Source: Larimichthys crocea (taxonomy: Eukaryota; Chordata; Actinopteri; Sciaenidae). Taken from it: a stretch of 64,000 bases of DNA. Every line of letters starts with the position of its first letter. Position 1 is the stretch's first letter. A program made the position numbers and the translations under genes. Location of the stretch: NCBI RefSeq assembly GCF_000972845.2, contig NC_040013.1:8954061-9018060 (forward strand), written 5' to 3'. The notes beneath the pieces are model-generated. The model was not told the DNA's origin. It did no database searches and saw only the letters and a program-made list of their open reading frames with translations. Below are positions 28,064 through 40,001 of the stretch, in pieces.

Positions 28064-29039
28064 TGATTTGATTTGATATTTCAATGTTTTACCCCTGCAG
28101 CTGTCAGAGTGTTTTATTAAAAGAACTGTTTACTCACAAAGACTTTTCTTGGATCAAATACGCTCTTTCTGTTTTAACGTCTTAAAAGTCCTGCCATCAT
28201 ATATATATTGACAAATACAAAGAATGCAGTCACCAAGACAGCAGATGTGATTTTATTCAAGCTCTCATTTTGTTCAGACTTTGCTGATGAGCACATGGAC
28301 TAACCTTCTGATATTCCCCCAAATGGTCTGTTTATGCAGAGACTCATGACTCTCTTGAACACATTAATAATCTGATTACTCTAAAGTGGGATTTTTGAAA
28401 AGGGGATTAAGAGCTAGATTTTGAGATGCCACCGCTCCCAAAGAACTCAGAGAGCCCAGCTCCACATGGGAGATGGATGCTGAGAGTCTGATGAAAGGAT
28501 AGAGGTGTATTTAAAATCAAGTGTTTTACTGATTTGAGATTACGATGCCAGCCATTCGGTTCCCTAGTGTCTTGTCCTTTGATGCGGTGCTCACATTTTG
28601 ACCTTTTGTAACCAGATTTTCTGGCATCTCACAATGGAGTTAACTCCCCTTAATATTAAAGGCAGTACTGAATGCCCAATGTGCACGGATAATGTTTGTG
28701 TTGAGGATGGCAGCATAGTGTGCTTGGGTTGTGAGAGATTATGTTTCTGCAGCAGATCATGGTTGATAGTGGATAATAGAGGGGTTTGGATTGCCTAATC
28801 ATTAAAGCTGACTTAACCTTAATATCATGATATGGGTTTGATGAGGATAATCTCATCGGGATATAGATGTGGGGTGGGGGTTTCTGTTATATTCATGCGT
28901 CACTTATGGAATGTGCAAACTTTCACGCGGCATTTTGTTAAAATATCGACACATCCTAGGTGTTAATCTCACAGCAGTCACAAGCCAACACCATGTAAAT
29001 TACATTTGAGTGTTTGCAATTCGTTTCATGTCAACTAGC

Positions 29040-29420
29040 AATAGCTTGGCGATGACTTCATCCAGTGTCAGGAGTGCAGCGCTGACGCCACTCCCATGAG
29101 CTTTAGAGAAGGTCAAAGATAGCTCGGGCGTATTCGGCTCTGCCTTCGTTTTCTGCTTAGCCATTTTGTTGACTGGAAATTTGGAGCGACGCCTGCAAGC
29201 ACAGTAGTCGTTTCTTAGGCCCGTGCAAATACATTCACAGGTGCAAAAACTCAAACTGTGAAGTTATGGCTTACACCCACGGGAACGGGAAGACACCGCC
29301 GCGTTTCTTATGTCAATAACCATCAGGCCTTGCGAGAATACACACAAGGTCTGAAGTGCATATGCACGTGCAAAGACGCACGACTTGTACTTGCGCATAT
29401 GTAGTTATTCACCAAAAGCC
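29040..29420. promoter_or_regulatory. CpG-enriched patch upstream of adgrl3 exon A
   Basis: By eye about 20 CpG in roughly 360 nt (for example GGAGCGACGCCTG, GAACGGGAAGACACCGCCGC, CGCACGACTTG), much denser than the surrounding AT-rich DNA. It lies 400-750 bp upstream of exon A and could mark a promoter or a methylation-free element. There is no clear TATA box or initiator. Inference only. Confidence 0.3.
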
Positions 29421-29805
29421 CAAAGCAGCGTGTGCTTCATCTCTCTCTCGCTCTGTGGGAGTGATTTCTTGGTAAGGTGGGGGAGTTAACACGTTGATGA
29501 GCAAACAACAACAGAATAGCCAAAAATACATCTTGTGGTTTCGCACTGTCTTAGTGTTTGGTTGATCGCACCCGGTAGGAGTTCAGCTGACTGGAGATTG
29601 AGCAACTTGCACCCAGTCACTTGATGACAACTTGAAACCCACGATGCCATAAGGACCGCATGCAAGGATGATAAAACCACGGTGCATCCATCTGTTGTGT
29701 TTCTTACTGGAAAAGACGCCTAATGTTCCTGTAAATTAACAAAGAACTCATTCACTTAAAGGCTTCTGCTCGGCTAACATATATGGTTTTCATTTTGTCT
29801 GACAG

Positions 29806-29969
29806 ACACGGCATCTGGTATCAGAGCAAACAGGACTTGTGGTCTTGTTGGAAGAGTGGCACAGTGGAGGGATCCGTGCCATAAAGGGAAGCACCCGATT
29901 CGGGCATTCGCCAGCAAAAGACTGACCTCAACTAGGACCTTCAGCAGCGGGCGGTAAGAGGAGGAGGCC
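29806..29969 (+). other. adgrl3: Probable 5' untranslated part of adgrl3 exon A
   Basis: A plausible splice acceptor (GTCTGACAG, ending at 29805) follows a short pyrimidine-rich stretch. A consensus-like branch point CTAAC lies at 29774-29778, its branch A 29 nt before the exon start, a normal distance. The 164 nt down to the start codon contain no ATG that I can see and no splice break is required. Latrophilin-3 genes usually have non-coding exons upstream, so an internal exon with a partial 5' UTR is the simplest reading. The alternative is that transcription starts here and there is no acceptor. Inferred from sequence signals only. Confidence 0.5.
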
Positions 29970-30024
29970 ATGTGGACTGCACGCCTGCTTGTCCTCGCCA
30001 GCCTCTTTGCACCAGCCGCTCTGG
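29970..30024 (+). CDS. adgrl3: adgrl3 (latrophilin-3-like), first coding exon: start codon and signal peptide
   Basis: This exon encodes the start of a latrophilin-type adhesion G-protein-coupled receptor, a neuronal surface receptor that binds teneurins, FLRTs and related partners at synapses. The 18 complete codons read MWTARLLVLASLFAPAAL, and the last base (G, 30024) starts an Ala codon completed by CC at the start of exon B. The joined peptide is a classical signal sequence: short basic start, Leu/Ala-rich core, and A-x-A before FSRAPIPM. Human latrophilin-3 also begins MW and ends its leader in A before FSRAPIPM. The start has a good Kozak context (GCC before ATG), and I see no ATG between 29806 and 29970. 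The donor at 30025 (G|GTGAGT) is near-perfect and phase 1, matching exon B exactly. The gene identity rests mainly on exon B. Teleosts can carry more than one adgrl3 copy; which one this is cannot be decided here. Confidence 0.85.
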
Positions 30025-32326
30025 GTGAGTTTGGCTCATTAGAGCTTGTGTGTGTGTTGGTGTTTGCATCTATGTTTTTATGCAGATGTGGGCACAAAAA
30101 CACACCTTTTTCATTTTGTGACTGGCAACATTTGAATCCGTATCACAATTTCATCCTTTTTCTATTTAAGTGCCAGATTCTGTCAGCCAACTGCGATAAA
30201 AGACTCTGACTTTATGTCTGTCTCCTTTTCGGCAGCTATCTCGCTCCTCTCACTAATTAGCGTTTTTTTTACTCTCTAAACTCTCTGAAACTTTTTTCCA
30301 CACTTTTCTTATTTGCGCTCTGTGCCTGTTTCTTTCTCTGATTTTCGACCTATTTTTAGATCTGTCCCTCTTTCTCTTGAGGAAATGAACTGGAATTAGT
30401 TTCAAAGAATCATTAACACTGCTTTGGCTTTGCGGCAAATGGTTAGAATAGGTAGAACTGCAGGAGGAGGGGGAAAAAAAAGCACTTCATCATTTCATGC
30501 ATTAAGATCTTAGGATTAGGTTGCAAAGTCTTCATCTTCCCTTGTCTCTGTAAATGGAAACCGCAGCAGTTTCCCTTTAGCCTTCTGTGGATTGTTGCAA
30601 AACAAACTAAATGAAGTCATTTAAATTCAGATTAAAAGACGTTTGTGGTGGTGGTCGGGCAGTTTGTGGGTGTGTGGAAATGTGTATGTGCGGTTGGGGT
30701 GCTTGGTCACAATCAACTAGGGTTGAGATGTAGGGAGTGTGGGGAGTGTGGGGAGTAGGGCAATAGCCCATAGCAATGTTAATCTTGATATGGCTAAAAC
30801 CATTAATGGGAGATCTGAAGCTAATTGAATTGTTTTTGTCCAATTATATGTATGCAGGACAGTAGACTGGGCTTACCATCCAGTTCTAATGAACACACAC
30901 TTTCCAGCATTGTTAGTTTTGTCCTAATGCTCATTAGAAAGAGATCGAGGGACAACAGCATGTCATGCATCTCTCTTCAGAGAGCTATTGACCAGAGTTC
31001 AAGGCATGATGAGGCAGCTGATTGAGCCAGAAGAGCTTCAGAGACAGACTATGAGGACTACAGGTTGTATTTTTAAAGAGTTTTCAAAGAAGTCACAATT
31101 TATACTTCATTTGTTTAAAATTGTAGGTTTAGTCAGAAAAAAAAAATCATCCCCAAGTGTCCTCCAGGGTATGAACCTTTGGTTCCAGCTGATAACGTGA
31201 ATATTGGTAATATGATTTGTCGAGTATCTGCGTGCTTTACGATAACGCTTCACTTCCGATGTCTACACAGGCAGTTAACCAGCTGGGGTCTATGTCATAT
31301 GCTGTAGTCCCATCTGCGCATTACCAGTGTCACATCAAGCCTCTATACATTAACTCTATGTCATGATTAAAATCATGGTTTAATGTATGGAGGCCTGAGC
31401 CTGCCGAGCTCTTTAGCTTCCATTTACTGAGAGGAATACAAACAAACAAAGGTCCTCCCCAATACTTGATGGTGTAAATGGACAGATGGTTTAAATAACA
31501 GCTAACAGATGATAACGAACACTATGCGGCCTTGTTGAAGAAATAAAACAAAAACTCTACAATGAGAAACGCCCACACAGAATCCAGAAGCTTACATACT
31601 GTCTCACAAATCTATATCAAAAACAGTTTACTCAAAACTTTGCTCTGCATCGACCACAGTTTCCACAGTTCCTTCCAAAAGCTCTTTGACTAGCCTTCAG
31701 TACAATTTTAACTATCCATCCCGCCCTAGTGCAGTTTATTTGGAAGCTGCATATCTTAGTATTTGCTGTAAGCCTTTCAACATCCGTTTCAAGGCACACA
31801 GACCCATGTTAGGAGTGACACACAGGCCAGCATATCCATGTACAAACAATATAGTAGATAGCCGACGGTCAGTGTTATTTGTCCTTTTGTTTTAACCTCT
31901 TGACCTTCGATTTGATTAGCATTGACTCTAAAGTGCTGTCTACAACAGACGCGTCAATCACACTGCATGTAAGCGTCTCTCTCGACCTGTCCCTGAGAAT
32001 CCTCTGTCCGCCTGCTGCGTTTTAGCCGTACTCGCCGATATTATGATGTTATTATTGTAATTTTTGAAAGACATGTATACTGTCTGCGAAGTAGAAATCT
32101 ATTGTTTACAAACACCATCAGAACAGAAAGCATTTAGGCATGTCTTGGGATTAGAGAGATGCATATCGATGCTCCATTTGGCTGGATAAACACTAACTGT
32201 AGGACAACCAGCCTCAGCCAATTAGAAAGTGTCATGGGGGATGGATGTGAAGTGGTTTAAAGAAGATATATGTCTGAGAAATGCGTCTGAAACTTGTTCA
32301 ATGTAGACACCCTGAGACTGTGTTTA

Positions 32327-32615
32327 TTTAAAGGAATACGCTGTGTTTTTCCATGTTTTAGTCCATTTACCACAAATCTAATATCCTTCACTTCAGTGCA
32401 GTATTTCTTGCTCCAAGAATACCATAGCTTTTTGGGATTTTCCTACCTTCCAGGCTGCCATTGCTTTCAGTTTTATGTCAATATGTTATGAAAAGGTAGG
32501 AAAAAGCATCCATCAGTCTCAAAAACAGTTTGAACCAATTGGAAAATGGTCAGCAGCAGCAGTGCATGTATAATTTGTTAGAAATGGGCTGAAATCACTT
32601 CACTGTCCTTTTAAA
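32327..32615. mobile_element. Possible MITE with short terminal inverted repeats
   Basis: The left end TTTAAAGGAATA (32327-32338) and the right end TGTCCTTTTAAA (32604-32615) are imperfect inverted repeats around 265 bp of non-coding sequence. This is the size and shape of a miniature inverted-repeat transposon. The inverted repeats are short and AT-rich, so chance is possible. The left end resembles the start of the repeat at 9495. Confidence 0.3.
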
Positions 32616-35059
32616 TCAATCATTCTGCTTTGTTACTCATACCACAGCAATCAGTCACATTGATCCCATGAGACTAGGTGACATCGAACTGACAAACTAT
32701 CTAATCGCTAAGGGTTTTGGTGCTGTAACTAATACCCTAAAGGAACCACATTTGTTCGTTCTGGGCTTGCTTAAACACCAGATGAATTGGCTGACATCCC
32801 AAGTAAATAATTTGGCAGTTTTATTAAGAAAAAAGCTATCATTTAACACCCAACCCAACACTGATGCTATAAGCGGACATGGCCAGATGTTACCAGTGAG
32901 TTGTTCTGCAGCTGGGGGAAGCTTTAGTGGGAATATTCAACATGGTGTCATTGTGAATGTTTCTCCCTGAGAGTGTTGGAAATGTGTACTCCAGGGGATG
33001 CTGGCCTACTTTGGGATCTATAGCCCCTTTTGTCTATATACAAATCAGGCACAGGCATGCACTCACATGTGCACAGATTGAACGGAATACAGGGAATAAC
33101 ACTGTTTCTGTTGACACACTTGCCAAGTTCCACACATAATAATCACAACATGCGTCTAGAAGATGACACACACATGCACATACGGTGTTGGCCATGAGTT
33201 TTCAATTCAAGCTGCACAGTGCCCTACCCTTTCTTGTCTTTATTTGTACGTCAACACGTCTCCAACTGCCTGAGACTTTACATGTATCTGAAGAAAATGA
33301 CTATTTCTGGACAAGGGCCACAGCGGCGACAATAAAATAGTCAGTGATAGAATGCAGCTTGAGAAGCAGTGGGGGATGTGTGGGTGGGGTTGTGTATGTA
33401 TGTAATTTATTTAATTTATTTGTGGATGGACTTGCATGTGGTCCGTAACAGTGGGTGTGTGTGAAAGTATAGCTCCAAAGTCTTTTAGATTTAAGATTAA
33501 TAAAACGTTCTGTCACAGATGCAGTCAGCGGGTTGAAAAATAAGTAAAACGCATCCATGTCATTGTTTTGGTAACCAGTGAATAACAATGGAAAAGCAAT
33601 GTCCCAAACAGTCTGGCCATGCCTGAGCAGCACATTAATCATGCGTTTCTGCGCATGTAAAATGCTCCAGGAAGGATTTTACATTCATTCCGCTTAATAC
33701 CACCCCATGGAATCAGAGACATCACAGCTATAATGGATGGCGGCTTGTGGACCAATCCAGGAGACGAAAGCGTGAAGTCTGACACACATTTTTCATGGTC
33801 AGATACTAGTGCGTACATCACCTGGAAGCAGATATCGTCCTGCCGGGGTGGAATGGGTACGTAATGAGGGATGGATGAGACAGCGAGGCAGATGTGTGAG
33901 AGTTTTGCAGCGCTCAGTATAATGTCAGGTAAGGGACAATTCTGCAAAAGGGAGTTTTAAAAAGACTCCCAAAAAATATGCACATATTTTACCTTTTCCT
34001 TCATTCATACGCCGTCTTACAGAGCTTACGCAAAGTTGAATCCCAGCCAGCATGCACCTTATGAACACCTTCTGTTGCTTACATCGAGGAATCAGCACCA
34101 ATATGTTAAGGTTAGTCATATCGAACCGAACAAGAGCATTAAACTCCAGTGTCAGTCTCACTGTTCCCGTACCCGATCCACTTAATTAATCTCCTTGTGC
34201 CAGGGCACCGACTCCATCCGCCAAGGCATCCCTGGATTTGCCTAATTTGCTTAATTAATTAAACAAATGATTTATTTGAGCTCATATTTCAAAGCGGGAG
34301 AAAGTTCTTTGTAGAGCCTACTGAGGCATGTACTGTTTTGTTGTGACTGTGAGATGCCTCTTGAAGCATTGAAAATAAGTGGGCTTTGCAGTGGGAGGAT
34401 GTCAATCATTCCTTTGCAGTACGGGCAGATACAGTGCCTCGGTGCAGGGGCAAATTATGTATGCATTTGTGTACGACATTCGATTCAGGAAATAACTTTG
34501 AGCAGGATTATTACAGTTACATACTTTCAGCCTGGTGGAAGTAAACACAAAAAGAGTTTAATGATTGTAGACTTTGTGCAGTCACATTGTCAATGAGAAG
34601 AAAATAGGCCTCATATATTTAAGGTGCAATGTGAGTGAGTGGTGCAAGGCCTAAAGTATTTTGGAGCATGTATCAGTTGCAGTTGAACAAGGCACTTAAT
34701 CTCACATTGGTCAAATAAGAGTTCCTAGTGTTATAACATAACAAGCCTATTTTCTAATTACCACAACAAGTTTCAAAGTGTTTCAGGTCAGGCCTGAGGT
34801 CTGTGGAAACATCGTAAACATCATGTATTTGTATAAGAGTATACAAAGTTTCTGCACTTCGTTTTGCATTATTATGGCTATTTGTGTTTTAGATTTCTTC
34901 CATTTTGCATATATGTGTAACATGGATGAGTAACCACATGCTGTGCTCAAACTACATGCAGTGCATGCCATGTACAGTACAATGGAAGTGAATTGCCAAT
35001 TTGCTTTATACAAAACATGTTGTATATCTGTGTGACAGTGGCCATAAAAAGAAAAATCT

Positions 35060-35400
35060 AGACATCATTTACAAGCCCTTTAAGCTGATGACATTAGTAT
35101 GGCAACATGTTTACAATGACAATACTAATATGCTAATGTTTGGCAGGCAGTGTTTAGCAGCACCAAAAATACCTACTTGGAATTTCATCAGTTTTGCAAG
35201 TATTGAGGAGAAAAGTAGTGGCAGATTAAGGGCCTCTTGAGGAAAACTCAGTGGATCACAATTCATCCTGAGGGAGACATAAATGTCTGAAGTAAATTGT
35301 GTGATAATCCATCTAATCGTTGTTGAGAGATTTCAGTCTGGACCAAAGTGGTCGACCGCTTGACATTGTCATCCCCAGAGCCACACCACTCTGGCTAAAA
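35060..35400 (+). repeat. Teleost interspersed repeat copy 3 (GTCTGGACCAAA family)
   Basis: Landmarks: TGACAATACTAATATGCTA (35117-35135), AATGTTTGGCAGGCAGTGTT, CACAATTCATCCTGAGGGAG, ATAATCCATCTAATCGTTGT, TCAGTCTGGACCAAAGTGGT, TCATCCCCAGAGCCACACCA. It matches copies at 17520 and 22850 in content, order and orientation. Confidence 0.7.
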
Positions 35401-37309
35401 AACTCCAGCCTCGTTTGTGTGTTTATTTTGTGAGAGCCCAGTGCAAGTTGTGCAAAATAGTACGGCTCATTCGCGCTAGATGAGGGTTTGAAACATCCCT
35501 CAAACTGGAGGTTGGACTGTGGAATGTACTGCACATACTGATACAATAAATGTCAAGGCAAGGCCACAAAAGTACTAAAGAGGCACAGGCAGGAAAACAG
35601 CTTGTGCCTGTTGACATTAGCATGTCCCTGGTGCACGGTCACTGCATTTGATCTGTGCTGGCATGAAAATATAGCACCAAGTATGATGATAAATATAAGT
35701 CAGTTTAGTTCAGAGTCTTGGGGATGCCATATTTTTTAAATTATATTGCTTTTGGGCACTGGAGGAGAATTCCGACTTGGGAACCACAGATTTTAATCGA
35801 ACGGTGGAGCACTTTATTGTTGGCAAAATGTATATTCAGTAATTTTGTTTCACTTTCACATACAAGTTTGATTACACTGAAAATGGTTTTGATGATATTC
35901 TTAAAGACGCCTTAAAGGTTTAACACTTTAACAGATTTTTTTTTTAGTTGCCCCTCTTTTTTTCTGGGAATGGATTATGTTTTTTCCCATAAGCCACACA
36001 TGGCTTCCTGAAAACAGATAATAGTGTTGCAATTATGGAAAAAATTACTCCGTTTTTATACCTACCCTAAGGGTGGCCCACAGCTGTCATTTCTATGCCA
36101 GTTTATGCTATAGCTCTTTTCTGAATGCTAATTTCTTTTGCTTTTTGTATAGCAGTTTTAGTTGGTCTGTCTTTGTCACGGCATGTGGCCTTGTTTGAAG
36201 AGAATTGTTAGATTTTAATTTAAAGTAAATATACTGGTTTTAAAATCCACTTTACTCTGTGCTCAGTGTCAGTTCTCAGTTCCACATTATCCCCAATAAC
36301 ATTTTGTGTGGCATTTGGCATGGTGCTCAGAAACCCCCTTTCCTTTTTTATGTTCTTCTGTAATGAGTGAAAAATCAATACCTGCTTGATATGGGGAATA
36401 AAAGAATGGCCTTTGCTGCTCATGGCGTCCGTAGTGACTGCTTGACATTGCCAAATTGCTGTCAGAACTTGCAACCAAAGAGTGATGAATGACAGCAACA
36501 TTAAGAATGGCAGGCTGGGGTTAAATACCTCTGCATGTTTTATAGGTGTCTATACCGGGTCCTGTGTATATCTTCCAAATAAATGAGTTAGACTCCCCAT
36601 TCATTCAGCCCAGTTACACAGGCATAATTTGGTAAGCACTGAATGATGCCATTTAAAGTGGACTTGCAGCTGGCCGAATGGTGTTTAATGAGGACAGATA
36701 TTGACAGCAAGGTCAAGTGGCACTGGATGCTAGTTTACATTAGGCTGCATAATGTGCGCGTGTGCGTAGTGCGCGTCTGTATTTGTGGTGTCTGGCACAG
36801 CGGAGATAGAATCGCTAAGTAACCCCGCAGACCATCTCACAGGGCAAAAATGGTGGGCGTGCAGTACCGCAGGGTTTCCCACACTGCATAGCAGCAAGGG
36901 GTCAGGCAGTAATTTGGGGTGTGGGCGGAATGTGGGGAGCAGGAAGGGCAAACAGAAACCACGCAGAGAGACAATGCAGCGAGCAATTGTAAAATTAATT
37001 ACTTTTCCTTCCCGAGTCACACTGTGAAACCTATACGAGCAACATATGTTCTTATCCCCGCTACGCATCCACATATACAATATGCGGCTGCTTGTGTATG
37101 TGACATATTTGCATTCTGATGACACAGGAGGTGCAGAGACGGACCGGATAGATGATAACATGTTGCAACATTAGACACTACAGTGCTGTATATGCAAATG
37201 CATCGGCTTGGTAGGATTGCCCCCCTAAGCTCTGCTCCCACTGTATGGCTTTCACAATCATGGGTGAAGCTATGAGGGTGTGAGTGAGGCTGTCAGTCTC
37301 CCTCCCCAC

Positions 37310-37455
37310 CCACATGATGAATTGTTACTGCAGCAGAAAATGATTACAATACAGGCCCCGAGGCCATATTATATGCATGTTTGCTAATTATTTAGATTAG
37401 AATCTTCCACTTTTAAACCACATGTTGCTAATTACATGCGCTGATATTAAGATTT
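37310..37455. promoter_or_regulatory. Possible conserved non-coding element
   Basis: Contains TGCAGCAGAAAATGATTACA, TTTGCTAATTATTTAGATTA and GTTGCTAATTACATGCGCTG: spaced TAATTA-type homeodomain cores in a repeat-free context within the first coding intron. Visual judgement only. Confidence 0.25.
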
Positions 37456-37654
37456 TTTTATGTATATGTTTTTATTCTTTTGGCTGTGGGGGGGCGGTCT
37501 ATTAAGTGTGTGTATGTGTCTCCCTCTCTCTCAGTCCATTCAGGATGTATCTAGGTACACCAGTCCAAGATCACAGATACGTTTGTAATCATATGATATA
37601 CCGCAGCTATTTGATACAGTTTGATTTCTATATTTCTATGCTGGATTATGTTTG

Positions 37655-38085
37655 TGGGTTTGTCCGTCCATCCCTCTGTTCCATTCTCGTGAACATGATA
37701 TCTCAGGAATGCCTCGAGGGAATTTCTTTAAATTTGCCACAAATTTGAGCCAATTTTGTCGGTCAGAGGTCAAATTTTGTCGGTCAAGTTCACTGTGACC
37801 TCACACAGTATAACTAAAAAAAAAAATCAATACTTTAATTATGATAAAACATGTCAGCATAAAATGATGAAGTGAGTTTATATCCAAAAGGTCAAATGTC
37901 ACCTTCACAGTGACGCCTTAATGTTCAGCAAAAACACTTTTTTTTGGCTATTATTCAATGCCATAACTTAGGAACAGAAGTGATTGTGATCATATTTCAC
38001 ATTTGGTCAGATGCTGAAGTGATGTCACTAATCGTTGGAGCCCACCTTGAACCTGTGGCGACTGTATACATCCTCTGTGCTGCTA
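37655..38085 (+). repeat. Percomorph interspersed repeat (TCTCGTGAACATGATATCTC family)
   Basis: Ordered landmarks: TTTGTCCGTCCATCCCTCTG, TCTCGTGAACATGATATCTC, AGGAATGCCTCGAGGGAATT, TTCACTGTGACCTCACACAG, AAAATGATGAAGTGAGTTTA, TATCCAAAAGGTCAAATGTC, ACCTTCACAGTGACGCCTTA, ATTCAATGCCATAACTTAGG. This order is that of a well-known percomorph repeat. Its right end abuts other repeat-like DNA up to 38900, making 37655-38900 a small repeat cluster. Confidence 0.75.
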
Positions 38086-38089
38086 AATA

Positions 38090-38470
38090 TGTTATGGGAA
38101 TTTTAAAGAAAAACACTTAAATAAGGAGGACTGGATTCAAAGTATCAGAGTTTAAGTTGGATTTATTGTTCTTGTACAAGAAGGAGCAACACACAAAAGG
38201 GGTTACAGAGAAAAAGGCTCCCTGTGGAGCTCTACCCGTTGGTTCTTATACAATCGATAATGGGCTGTCTTAAACCTCTGCAAATTGTTAACAGATAATT
38301 TGCACATATTAGCATCTAAACGTTCTTCTTTTCCCTTAATCAGTATTCAGCATATCCCCAATCTAAATGTCACCTCTCGGACCTGTCTCTGACCCTTGTT
38401 CTGTTCTGGAATATTTCTATTTATACATTAACCTGAACTTTACCTTACTCTGCCAACCTCAGCAAAACAT
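38090..38470 (-). repeat. Possible solo LTR or LTR fragment
   Basis: Read on the minus strand, the left part carries CTTGTACAAGAACAATAAAT followed about 35 nt later by GGATTC complement sequence, an arrangement like the polyadenylation signal and R/U5 end of an LTR. It lies between two recognised repeats. I could not identify matching target-site duplications, a second LTR or any internal coding sequence, so this is a weak call. Confidence 0.25.
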
Positions 38471-38699
38471 TAATAAGGGGAAGTGCCCTCAGGACATGTA
38501 ATAAATAGGAAACACACACACACACATTGTATGATTTAAAACATCTGAATAGCAGTGTAATCCTAATTTTTATAACAGGGTATATTTGAAGCACTGTTAT
38601 ATGAGAATCAAACATGTAAACAAACATAAGGAATTTGATGTTTTTCTCTCTCAGTTTACTTAATAGACACACAGCAGAACATGAACGACAATGCTGAAC

Positions 38700-38900
38700 A
38701 AAGTCAAATCAAATCAATTTTATTTATACTGTGTATCTCTGTATCACCGATTCCCTCGACTCGGATGAGGAACAACTTCCACTAATGTGTAAAATGGAAC
38801 AAACCTCAGCTAGAGCAACAGAGGAGGGATCCCTTTTCCGGGGATGGATGGTAGTGCAATAGGTATCGTATGTCCAACGGTTTTCCACCACAAGCTCGCT
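38700..38900 (+). repeat. Teleost interspersed repeat (CAATTTTATTTATA family)
   Basis: It starts TCAAATCAATTTTATTTATA, continues CCCTCGACTCGGATGAGGAA, AGCAACAGAGGAGGGATCCC and TAGTGCAATAGGTATCGTAT. I recognise this order from repeats that are frequent in fish genomes. The copy is shortened and diverged. The class is not determined. Confidence 0.6.
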
Positions 38901-40001
38901 GGTCTTGCTTGGATTGAGCCTCAGGTGACAGCATGTTTCTCACTGGAAATATACATGTCAGTACAGTTATAACTTCCACACACTTAATAAACTCTTACAC
39001 TATACACATTTATTAAATTCTGTCTTCACTACATATATATTATGTGTCGGGACAGGCATAGATGTAAACTGCAACTTGATTGACTGAAATAAAAATCAGA
39101 CGTGCAGGAGTGCAGATAGAGTTACTTGAAGAGATTTGACAGCCTATCATTATTTTTTCAGAATGTTACACAGTGCTGTGTTTGTGTATTGATTTAACTT
39201 AATCTTTGACTCTATCGGTTGCTCTTTACGCCACTTTTTCTGTCTATCCATCCATCTATCCCCGTCTTTCACATCAGCGAGACTATTGATCAAGCGGTAG
39301 TGTTTTTGGCATTGTTCACTGACACTGAGACATGTAGATCATATGTCCAGGGAAGCTCTCTGAGAGCCTGTGAATGCCTACTTCAGGTTATGTAACATGG
39401 GGCTTAATCACCATACAACAGCACAACACTGAAGCTGTTTGCTTACAGCATCTAAACAACTAGTTCTCTGCTTTCGTTTGCGCATTGTCTGTAAATCTTA
39501 AAATAAGTAGTTTAAAATAGTCTTGTATAGTTTGGTATGTGAGGCATTGTCACTGTTGTTGAGTGTTCCTGGAACAGGTTTGGGCATTATAAAACTGCTG
39601 AGCAATATACAGCTGCCTCTTTTAGTTTGACTGAGAGGACCAGGTGAAGCGATACCACCTTTATTTGACCAACAAAGGGAATAAATGAGAAACAAAAGGC
39701 AGAGGATTAATCAGTTGTTGTTCCTTTTCATCTCTTCCTTACGCATCACTTGATGTATCAGGGTGAATTTGAATGTGTAATTACACAAACAAAGATCTGA
39801 TACCAACTGCCCCAAAGTAATGTCCACCAGACACGCAGAGCGATAATTATGGGCAAGATGGTGTGTGACCCCTGCTCTCTTTTCCCCTCAGCTCTGTCAT
39901 TGAATAAACCAAGCGTGCACAGTAACTGGTGATTTCATCTCAGCGAATCAATACAAAGTATTGTAAAGTCTGCATTTGGAGCAAAAGGGGTTTAGTGGAG
40001 T

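Larger units (their letters stand above)
1..29805. other. Non-coding DNA upstream of adgrl3 exon A (5' intron or flank)
   Basis: No exon with recognisable protein homology was found on either strand in this 29.8 kb. Contents: 1-1590 AT-rich, nothing recognised; 1600-1830 teleost repeat; 1830-9490 nothing recognised beyond short homopolymer and CA/TG tracts (5430-5445, 8925-8948); 9495-9665 repeat; 9800-17500 no recognised repeat apart from ATT at 15211; 17520-17900 repeat; 18919 TG tract; 20044-20127 AT tract; 21735-21830 retrotransposon tail; 22850-23385 repeat; 23880-24115 pyrimidine-rich; 24900-25125 possibly conserved; 25625-26015 repeat; 26960-27350 possibly conserved; 27863-28063 AT tract and tandem duplication; 29040-29420 CpG-enriched. 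All open frames here are short and lack splice and homology support. It could be the end of a 5' UTR intron or the promoter-side flank. Confidence 0.75.

Noticed and set aside
28598..28798. Cys-rich plus-strand frame with CPMC...CLGC spacing, suggestive of a zinc finger
   Set aside because: Too short, no fitting splice sites, no neighbouring finger sequence; chance Cys codons in TG-rich DNA.
29774..30103. Minus-strand open frame of 109 codons over exon A
   Set aside because: It overlaps the signal-peptide exon in antisense and has no recognisable domain.
36730..37161. Minus-strand frame of 143 codons
   Set aside because: No recognisable domain, no intact exon signals, and composition like the surrounding intron.
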